This document shows positions 10,985 to 64,000 of a stretch of DNA of 64,000 bases, piece by piece. The notes under the pieces are model-generated. The model saw only the letters and a list, made by a program, of their open reading frames with translations. It had not been told where the DNA came from and did no database searches. Position numbers and translations under genes: made by a program. This DNA comes from Prinia subflava (Eukaryota; Chordata; Aves; Passeriformes; Cisticolidae): contig NC_086254.1 of NCBI RefSeq assembly GCF_021018805.1, forward strand, positions 27,837,300-27,901,299. The letters are read 5' to 3'. Numbering within the stretch: position 1 is the first letter of the stretch; each line of letters begins with the position of its first letter.

Positions 10985-11945
10985 GCCATGATGCACCCAA
11001 GGGGAAGGATAAATCTAGACACTTACAGACTTATCTTTCCTTATACAACTCATTCATAACTCAGCAGAGGGAGAAAATAAGTTAAGTTTACTGGAGCAAT
11101 CTTATTTGCAGGGCAGCTTGGCTTAAGTGTAAAAGCTCACTGAATGTGTTTCCCATGCACAGGGTTTCTAGGAAGAACTGCTGGTTTGATCTGTTCTTGC
11201 TTTAGGACTGCTCCAGGAAAACTCTGCTGGGTTCTTTTGGCCTCCAAAATGAGGCTTTTATTGACAGAAATTCTCCTTGTGCACATTTTTGTGTTCTCAA
11301 GTGAGTCTTTGCTCTCTGTGTTGAAATCAAAGACTTTGCAGCAGACACTCTGGTTCTTTCTCACTCACTTAGCAGTTGTCTAGAGATTACTCTGCTAGGG
11401 ATTCCTTCAGAAAGATTGATTGAAATTGGGAGTATTTTTTGTACAAAATTCATTTCACTGAGCCTAGAATACTCAGCAGCAATGTGTTGTGGGGGAGGGA
11501 GAATCTACCTTTTCCTCCCCTTTTTGCTTTTTTTTCTCCCCTCTTTGTTGAATTTTTAACAACTGATGACACGTTTCAGTAATACTCAAATTTGCATAAC
11601 TAAGTAGAAAAGCCTGGCCTGACTCTCTAACCTCTCTGCTCTCAGCTGACCTCTCCAGATAGAAGGCTCTTTGCTCAGGGTCACTGGATGGTCTCCTGGA
11701 AGCTTCTTATGGAGCTCTTCCCTTGCTGTTGGGTATTATCCTACTAGAAAACAGCTCTGGAAACACCTTTTTAGAATGTGTGTTTGCTGGCTAAGCTGTG
11801 ATTCTTATTTAAAATGGAATATTCTATCCTGTAGCCAAGAAGAGTAAGTTTCATCCACGCTATCCCTTGTTAAGTGAAGGGAAAGGAAATAAGTTTTTAA
11901 AAATAAACTGTTCTTTTTCATGGAATAAATTTTTTCCTTTGTTTA
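10985..11945 (+). other. BIRC7: BIRC7 3' UTR
   Basis: AT-rich, non-coding sequence follows the TGA stop and leads to two AATAAA hexamers at 11902 and 11924. The end point is approximate, set about 15-20 bases past the second hexamer. Confidence 0.65.
11902..11929 (+). terminator. Poly(A) signals of BIRC7
   Basis: Two AATAAA hexamers lie at 11902-11907 and 11924-11929, followed by a T-rich stretch (ttttttccttt) suitable as the downstream element. Both are on the plus strand about 0.92 kb after the stop codon. Confidence 0.7.
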
Positions 11946-12119
11946 ACTTAGAGGTCTGAGTATCTGATTTGAGTACAATTCCCCACTGGGGGAGGGCTGT
12001 GGTGGTGTCCTAAGATGTTAGAGTGACATCAGGTTGTAAATCACACCTGTCCTTCACATGGGCACGAGTATGAAAAGCAACTGTTCTTACCAATGATTAA
12101 TTTCCTTTGGAATATTCCA

Positions 12120-12372
12120 GACAGCACATGGGTCACAGAGGCTTAGAATGGATTGGGTTGGAAAGGACCTTACAGCTCATTTCATTCCATGTCCCATCCA
12201 GGGGCAGGGACACCTTCCACTATCCCAGGTTGCTCCTAGCCCTGTCCAGCCTGGCCCTGGACACTGCCAGGGATCCAGGGGCAGCCACAGCTGCTCTGGG
12301 CACCCTGTGCCAGGGCCTCAGCACCCTCACAGGGAAGAATCTGCCTCCTCAAGGTTCTCTTGGACTGCAAAA
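12120..12372 (-). repeat. CR1 retrotransposon 3' fragment, sense on minus
   Basis: The antisense CR1 tail is readable on plus: 'gggttggaaaggacctta', then 'ccttccactatcccaggttg', 'ccagcctggccctggacact' and 'ggcagccacagctgctctgg', ending in 'cagggaagaatctgcctcct'. The copy is degenerate and 5'-truncated. Confidence 0.9.
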
Positions 12373-13166
12373 GAAGGGGTAAGGATGAAGGAGAGTAAGG
12401 ATTTGATACATGAAACTGTGCAAATGCTGAATAGTTCTGATCTGAACTTTGTAGAGTTCTGGTAGGTGGCACTTCAGTGTATTTGTGGCTCTGGAACTGC
12501 TTCTCTTTGGTTCCAGCTCTGGGTTACTAAACAGCTTAGGGGCTTGCCTGTGAGTAACTTTAAGGTGTCAGTTATCTGTGGATCCCATGGGAGGGCAGAT
12601 CTCTTCAGCCCTGCCTTCAGAAGAAGGGAATATTAGCACTGTTCTTGGCAAAGATGAGAGAAATTACAGCTTGAGTGGTTTAAACTCTGCAACTCTTGGA
12701 GGAATTGGTTGGGACTCTGCCAGACAGCAGCTTTCCTAGGGAACAAAATGTCACCACCATGCCAAATTAGATGTTGTCTGGGTTCAAGATATCATTGGCT
12801 TTGTGTTGCCTCTATAAATACAGCAAAAACTTATAGTTTAAATAGCTGTGCTAATCTGAGAAGGGAAAACACCAGCTCAGTGCTGTAACAGTCTTATTTT
12901 CTCCCAGACTCATCTCAGTGTGACTGGAACCCAAGGTGGAAATGCACCAACTATTTCTGGGGCTTCTCCTATTGAACAGGTGGCTTTTCCACGTCAGGAA
13001 AAGGAGGAGCTGGTTTGTTTTCCTGCGGGGAAATGTCCCTTCAGGAAGAGGTACCACGCTGTTCTTTGGCCAGAAGCATCTCCAGCGCTGTCTGTCCCCA
13101 ACAGAGGGCACTCCGAAACTGGAGATGAGGGAACTCAGCACCTTCGGCTGCTCCTGGGTCACCCTG

Positions 13167-13182
13167 GGGATGGGATGGGATG
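13167..13182. repeat. Short GGGAT tandem run
   Basis: There are three perfect or near-perfect GGGAT units followed by a degenerate one. It sits within a GC-richer patch. Confidence 0.7.
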
Positions 13183-14567
13183 GAACGGACTGGCACTCCC
13201 TGCCCTCACAGAGCAGGGTCTCAGTGTCACCTTGTGGTACTCAGAGTGGGTCTAGCACCAGCAGACCACGAGAGGGGCTCTGAGGGCATGAGGGGGGGAA
13301 TGGCTCTGCTAATGAAACCTGGAGGAGATAATTAAGTATGGAATATGACCCTTAGTAGCTTTGTTTCTTCTCAGACTGATTTTTTTTTTCCCTTATGATT
13401 AATGGCAGTCATTGCTACTGCATATTATAGGCTTACCTGAGTATGGGCTGGGTGTTTATTTTACTTCTAATAATTGGTGCTTTATGCTACAATGAACAGA
13501 GGTAATTGAGTGGTAGTTCTGAAGTGACTCGGTCAGCACACTTTTATTTCATTGATCTTTACCAGTGTGTATTAAAGCCAAGGAGAAATGCTGTTAAGTG
13601 CATAGTTTGATGCTTTATCTCTTTAGAGCGCTTGGTTTTGATCAGTGTTATTGGTGAAAGTGGCACCAGAGCTTGGTCAGGTGGAGAGGTGTAGTGTTAA
13701 AGACATGCAGACCTCAATTCCTGAAGTTCTCTCCTCTTACCATCTAGAGGAACTGCTTCCTAAAACTACCAGTGAAACTTTTCAGGTATTCAGAGTTGAA
13801 ACTGTGCTTTTTCCACCATCTGTGCTGAATTTTGGTTGCTCCCAAACAAGGCTGACAAAGACTGCTGGTATCTGATTGATAATAAACTCTCCAAGGGAAC
13901 AAAATCATATTAAACCCAGAAAGTGTGAAGTCAGTGCTGAGAAAAGGAAAAATTTCAAAAGCCCCAAACAAACAAAACCTTTCATGGGAGAATCTCATTG
14001 AATAGAGGACATGTCGTCTTCTCCTTTTTGTTTTCCTGCCTCTCCAGGGAATGTCAGGTGGGCAGACAGGAATGAGTGTGATCCAGAAAGAAAGTGAATA
14101 AAGGGGAGGTGGAGAAAGTGTTAACAGTGTGTGCACACTGCTGTGGGTGATCTCAAAATGGGGAGCAGCTTGTGTTTCACTGGTATTTTTTAACATGGTA
14201 GTGACACAATATTACTAACAAGGGAAGCAGTTGTGTTTTGTCACACAGAGCTGTCATGGTTGAGCTTTTTTCTTTGAGGTATTAAACTGGGATGAAACTG
14301 GTTGTCTGTTTTGCTCAGTCAGAAGCTGGGGCTTTTGGTGGCTAAAAGAAGAGGAAAAATGCACTACAGAAAACAACATTTTTACCTGCAGCTGCACCCA
14401 AGCAGAACTCAGGATGTTTGGGTATCTTCTATCTGGAATAGAAGTTGCATAGAAGCAAAAAAAATTCTCCCAGTGTTTATACATTTAAGTTTATAAAAGA
14501 GGATTTTGCTTTAGAATGAGACAAAAAAGCGCTGCATCTTTCTGTCTTTGATTTAGCACTTAATGTT

Positions 14568-14580
14568 TTTATTTTTTATT
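14568..14580 (-). terminator. Candidate NKAIN4 poly(A) signals
   Basis: Read on minus, two AATAAA hexamers lie at 14580-14575 and 14573-14568. They are suitably placed downstream of NKAIN4 coding sequence, but with the terminal exon unresolved the assignment is tentative. The run is also a low-complexity A-rich stretch. Confidence 0.2.
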
Positions 14581-17500
14581 TTTTTATAATCTTCCCTCAC
14601 TTCTCCCTAGCATAGCTTCGAGCTTGACCCTTCTGAAAAGCATTTCTCAAAAACTGCCAAGTAACCCCCAACGAATTAGGCAAGACAAAAAGGAATTACT
14701 ACAGCACTTGAAGTACCAGCCCAAAAATGCCAGGGCTGGCTGACAACTGCTCCTCCTCTGCTTTTGACACGTAACATGCTGGGAGACACAGCTAACAAAA
14801 CTGACTTGGTTTTGTTCTTCTTTTTAATTAATTGCTGCAGCTCATTAATGCAACTTAATTACACTCGCATTCCCCCCTCAGCCCTTTCCCTCCTCTCAAA
14901 TAGCCACAAACAAAACCCTTCCATCAGGATGCTACCATGGAATGAGTGTAGCTCCAGCTGAGGAAGGCAGGTGCAAACCCACCTGTGATCCATGAGGAAC
15001 TGGACCTTTTCCAGTGGCCTGCAGCAGGACTCAGCTACACCAGGGTTAATTTAGTGTGGCTGGGCAGACCCAGGGTAAGCTACAGCTGCTCCAAGAATGG
15101 CCTGGCTGGTTGAGACGGGGTGAAGCTGAGTGCTGAGTGAGGAGTTTGGATGGCTGTGCTAGTTTTCAGCTGCTGAGCATTACAGGAGTTAGGCACAGAA
15201 CCCTGAACTCCAGGACAAATGCCTAGTGCCATGTCTACAGAGAACGAGCACGGGAGCCCAGGATGGGCGGGAAGGGAAAAGTTCTCATCTCTAACTTAGA
15301 ATCCAACAATGCCTAAGTAACTCGAGTGTAAAGAGACCCCCCTCACTTGATACAGGCAGGGAGGAGATGAAGTTGTGTTAGGGGGCTGAGGCTCTGTTCA
15401 GAAGAAGGGGAGGAAACTAACTACAGAACACATGGAATGTCCCAGGGAGTCACAGAGTGCTTCCTTCCTTCTGCAGCCGTGGTGCAAGGAAGCAGCTCCG
15501 ACTTCAGCTGTGGCTCTTGAGAGAGGCTCTTGGTGAACTTGTTCTGCCAGAGGTCTTTAGGCCTGTGCCACCTCTGAGCCAGTACAGCAGGCTGTGGTAG
15601 GAAAGGTTCGTCAGGGCACTTGGAGAATTAAAAACCAACTGTGTGGCCATTCTTTGATGTACATTCATTGCGTTTGAAGAGAAGACAAGGAACAAAAAAA
15701 TGGAATGGAGTTCACCATCCTGCATTTCCTCTGCCAAAGATCCAGGCCCCAGGGGACTGTTTCCTGCAGCACCTTTGGTGGAGTGCAAGGTTTATCCATC
15801 CTCTGGCTCCTCTTCACTTACGCAGGCCTAGAAAAGGGGGAAAAAGGGTGAAGGCAGGATGTGAGTGTGGAGCAAGTACTCAATTGCTTTCTTAATGTAA
15901 CAGAAATGGTCTGGAAATAATGAGGATAATTTTTTCTCTCCTCTTCTGGAGTTTTAAATGTGATTGACTACAGATGAGGAATAGGATTGAAAGCTCAGAA
16001 GTAATGTGGTTAAGTAGTCTCCAAGCCTGGAAAGAATGCTATGCATGTGTCAGACCTGAATATGCTGCAGTTAGCTCAAGGGTTAGATCTATGGATCCTC
16101 AGCATTTGGAGCTGCATAAAATCTGGTTAGGAATTTAAAAAGCTAAGGGTCATCTCTAGGATAAAGGAGCTGCTTGAATTTGCAGTGATGTGCTTTTGGT
16201 GTAGGTGCAGCAGGAGAAGCAGATCTACTTTTGGAGCCAGCAGTAAAGGTGAGTGAATGCTTTTGGCTGAAACATCACCTCTTGCACATGCAGCTTCAGG
16301 ATGATCAAAAGAGTTTGCAAATTCATGTTGTTTGTTTGGGAAAAAGTCTACCTGGAAAGAGAAGCAGAAGTGTTTTGTTTTGTGTTTTCTCTCTCCTCAG
16401 AACAAAGTGGGATTTTTTTTCCTGTTTAAGTTTCCTTTGTAAATTATTCTGCTTGTCAAATTTAGGAGAAGATAAGTGGGAAAACAATTCATAAAGAAAT
16501 TTTTCTCCCCCTCTCCTTCTTATTCCAGTGTTTCAGTCTTGCATTCTGACTTTTTGGCTCAATGTTATTTGTGTACTTGTACATGTTGGTGAATTGAAGA
16601 ACCCACTTTAGGCCAGTAAGGGATGATGGTTGTGTGGGGACAAATCCTTTAATGCTCACAGCTGCTTCGTGCCTGTGGCCAGCAGACAGGGCCCCACAAA
16701 AGATTGATCAGGGACCATTAAAGTCAGCAATTACCAACTGGAGCCTCAGATCCCTCAATTAACCAATACCTCCTGTTGCTGCTCTGTCAATACTGAGGTC
16801 TCCATCTGATAAAAGTCACACCCTGTGCTAACACAGGGCCCTTTCCACTGCTACATCTGAGGAAAGTCCATAAAACCTGGCTAAACAACTCAGATTAAAG
16901 CTCTGAAGCCCCTCATGTGATGCAGTACTTGAGGTGCCAGGTGAGTGTTGGGGGCTGGAGCCTCACAAAGGTGCAGTTCACTCCTTGGCCTTACAAACAC
17001 TGTCGTAAAGGCAGGAAGATCTAGTGCTTGTCCCTGTGCCTTTTAAATAAACAGAGAGCACCTCCTGTCTTCCAGCAGCTTCTTGATTTAGCACTGCCCT
17101 CTGTACAAAATCAGGCTTTGAGGCTATTCTGCTTTATAATCGAGATTGCTCAGTGCTGCTTTCCAAAATCTGAAGAGTGATGTCAGGAAGCTGAAAGGAT
17201 TCAGCAGGCAGGAGGTGCTGACAAATGCTCAGGATGCTCTGGGATCTTGGCAGGTAGTGCAGGGGCTTGGAGAGAACAGCTTGAGTGAGAAATGTCAGAG
17301 CTGGCTTGGCCAGCACTTCTACAGCTATTGGTGCAAAAATCCTTTTTTGCCTCAAGTGATGACAATTCTGTTACTACAAATGAACAAACAAAAAGAAAAG
17401 CAACCCAGAGCTGAGGTCCTGTGCTGTGCAGCACAAGGGGTGCCAGCAGGCACAGCCTGAACTTGTGCTTCAGTTGAGGGAGGAGAAAGAGTCCAACCCT

Positions 17501-20113
17501 TTCTTCCTAAAACTCACTGGAAATACTCTCTTTTAGCCTCAGGTGAGCAACTTTGTCTTTCCAGAAGTGATTTACTATCCTTTGCATAAGTACTTTGACA
17601 CAGAAAGTTGGGCACTGAAGACTTTAACATGTCTTTTACCAAGAGTGCTAATATATTATTATTATTAAATAATTAATGTGGTGCCTTGATTGATAATCAG
17701 CAGTGAGATTAAGGGCAAATATTTTTTCACAGTAAAACTTCCAGAACATTTTTTTTCATGATAATTTGAGCCTCTTCTACTTGAGGTTGAGACTTCAAAC
17801 AGTAACTATCACAACCAAACTCCCCTAGAGTCAATGAAATGTGGAGCAAAAGAAACAGAAATAACTTTATTTTTAGAATACCATTGTTGCTGTGTGAGTG
17901 TTCAAGGTGTGAACTGAGATGAGCACTCTTAATTCTTGCCTTTGTAAACAACAGTTGCAAAATGATGGTTGACTGTTGCTGCTGGCTTTCTTTAAAGAGA
18001 AAAATAACACCTGACTTGAAAAAATTGTGAGGTTTTTCACTCATTGGTGGCTTGCAGGTGAGGTCAGGGAGATCAATATGGAAAAGCTGGGACATAACTG
18101 GATTATGGTGTGGAAGTACCTATTATCAGTAACAGCTTGGGGAGGTGTTTTTTCCTCCTAGTGGGAGGCAAAGGTATTTAGGAACTTCTTTCAGTGCTGT
18201 GGCTGGAAGCTGAAGGCCAGAACTAGGGTGCACAGTTTAAATAGAGAATTTAGCAGCTCATGTCATTGTTCTGTGGGGTCTCAGATCTCTAAAAACTCAT
18301 GAATTCAGAAATATGAAGAAGAGAGACTGGAGAAAAATGCAGGAAAAGGCACAGTGGGAGGAAAATGTGATCTCATCAGAAAAGGACAGCTAAAACTGGA
18401 AGTGAATAGGATAATTCCTTTAGGGAGTGAAGGAAGTGATCCTGTCAGAGAAGTGTGGCAGCCCAGAAAATGCCTCTGACTGCAGCCAAGGGGTTGATGC
18501 CATCCTAAAATCAAAGTTCCTGCTTGCAGTCAGCTCCAAGTGATCAGGTATAGAATAAATTCGGTTTAATTCAGCATTTCCATCAACAAAAAGGAGTTCA
18601 AACCAGAAAGCCCATGTTCCTGATCCTTAGCTCTTCTGTAAACTTAAACTTCAGATAAGTTGGATGTATTTGTTGTTTCTCATCTTCTTGAACAAGAGAT
18701 ATACTAAAAAATGCCTTTAAATCATCACTAAAGGATTTTCCCAGCAGGACAAGGGCATCTGGCAGTCAGTGCCCCAGCCTGCAACACTCCAGAACCTGGG
18801 AATCAATGATCCCTTCCTCCCCTCACTCCCATTCACACACATGGAAAAAAGGCAATAGGCTGAAATAATTAAACAAAAATTGCTATTTGGTGGCTGCTGA
18901 AATTTATAGAGGCTCACATTATCTACAGCTCAGCAGCTGTTTTCACCTCCTGTTAGCCTGAAAGAAATATTATTTTGTGCTGGCAAGAAATATTAAGGGA
19001 GAAGTGATGGGCTAAAGAACTTGAGGGAGGAACAGCAAAATTATCTGTGAACTTTAGCAGCAAATTTCCCTCTTGCTGAGGCTCTGGAACAAAGTTTTAC
19101 ATTGCTGACTTCTCTTCACGTTACAATCTTCCCATATAGGAATCTTCATTTAGAAGTGATAGCTTCTTTCACAAGCAGAACTGGTCATTTTAAGAAAAAA
19201 GCAGCCCAAATCCTGTACTGTAAAATTGTGATGCTTCTCCAGCATGCTGCTGCATCCAGCTAGTAAATCAGAGAGCTGCTTAAAGCTGCACAGTTTCTGC
19301 AGACTATGAAAAATTCCACCCCACTGTGACAAAATGAGAGAGAAATCAATATTTAATCTCCTGTAGCATCTCTTGTAACAACACTATAGAACCCCCAAAG
19401 TCACAGGGAATTCAATCGCTTTGCAAAAATTATTTGTATTCCCGATCTTGTGCTACAGTGACAAAGTGGGCAGCAAGTCCTTATGAAATTAGGGGGGCAC
19501 ATCAACCAATCTACTTCAGGGAAGGTTTTCTTCCCTCAGCCCCACTCTTTTCCACTATCCTCACATCCTTCTTTTTGGCAGGACTCTGGAACATTGTTCC
19601 TGAAAAACAGCCTCCCTCAGCAGCTGCTGTAAAAACTTCCACGTGCTGAACTGCCTCTTGCAGATCAATTTAAAGAATATAAAATCAGATCTCATTGCTG
19701 CTTTAAACAGATAGAACTGGGCTTTGTGTTTGAGAATCTCATTAAGAACCAGCTTTTAAGTGGACAGAGTGAAATTGTGATCTTGTGCCTCAGAGGGCAG
19801 AAATGGGAATTCAACCGTGGCCCTTCATTATTGATATGAGAGAAGCTGCTGTGGACAGCTCCCCTTTCTGCTCTCAGCTGAACTCTTGGGCTGCCCCACA
19901 CGTGGAAGGCTCAATTCTTGAAGGCAACAGAATTTAAAATAATTCTGGAGCTGAGAAAGGGCAGCCCCACCCCTTCTGGTGTCAATTTGTTCGTTCCTTC
20001 CATGCCTGAAAAGCAACCTGCAAGGAGGAAAAAACCCCTGTGGATTTTTTTCATGTGGTACCCTCGAGCCATGAAACCAAGAAGCACGTGGAGTCTCTTA
20101 GCACAGGTGATAC

Positions 20114-63856
<43,743 letters not shown>

Positions 63857-64000
63857 GGTCCCCGAGCAGCGGGGCAGGGCAGGGGCAGCGCGGTGGCCGC
63901 GGCCCCGCCGCCGCCCTGGGGCTCCGCGCTGCCCGATCCGCGGCCGCGGGGAGCGAGGCGGGCGCGGAGGTCGCTCGGTGTCGCTCGGTCGGTGCCGGCT

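Larger units (their letters stand above)
11946..20113. other. Convergent interval between BIRC7 and NKAIN4
   Basis: This 8.2 kb lies between the two gene tails. It holds a CR1 fragment (12120-12372), a GC-richer patch at 12.88-13.28 kb with a GGGAT run, and otherwise AT-rich sequence. It should contain the final NKAIN4 exon and 3' UTR on the minus strand. Candidate poly(A) hexamers on that strand lie at 17866-17871, 14575-14580 and 14568-14573. No protein similarity is recognised in any open frame. Confidence 0.6.

Overview
The window is vertebrate nuclear DNA, almost certainly from a bird. It holds intron-containing genes with GT-AG splice sites, canonical poly(A) signals, and at least seven fragments of CR1 non-LTR retrotransposons of the avian type. 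CpG is scarce except at the right edge. The species cannot be named from the sequence alone.

Two genes are supported, tail to tail. (1) BIRC7 (livin-type inhibitor of apoptosis) lies on the plus strand. Seven coding exons between 5789 and 10984 join in frame into a 411-residue protein with two BIR domains, a UBA domain and a C-terminal RING. Its 3' UTR ends near 11.93 kb. (2) NKAIN4 (Na+/K+-transporting ATPase interacting 4) lies on the minus strand. Its start codon is at 63856 inside a CpG island at the right edge, and six coding exons run down to 20114. Exons 1-6 join in frame to 206 residues. The last exon found carries a TAA that overlaps a perfect splice donor, so a very short terminal coding exon and the 3' UTR probably lie between about 12 and 20 kb and were not identified.

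Layout: 1-5380 is AT-rich 5' flank of BIRC7 with one CR1 copy. 5381-5780 is a probable BIRC7 promoter and leader. 5780-11950 is BIRC7. 11950-20113 is the convergent interval, with a CR1 fragment and probably the NKAIN4 3' end. 20114-63856 is NKAIN4, most of it intron, including a 23.7 kb intron 1 and five CR1 fragments. 63590-64000 is the NKAIN4 CpG-island promoter.

The BIRC7-NKAIN4 adjacency and convergent orientation match human chromosome 20q13.33 as I know it, which supports the orthology calls. The two products are not known to act together: one is a cytoplasmic E3 ligase and caspase-pathway regulator, the other a neuronal membrane protein. No RNA gene, CRISPR array or intact mobile element was found. 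The most interesting points are the ancestral two-BIR plus UBA architecture of BIRC7, its frame-neutral UBA and linker exons, a possible in-frame upstream start, and the unresolved NKAIN4 C-terminus.
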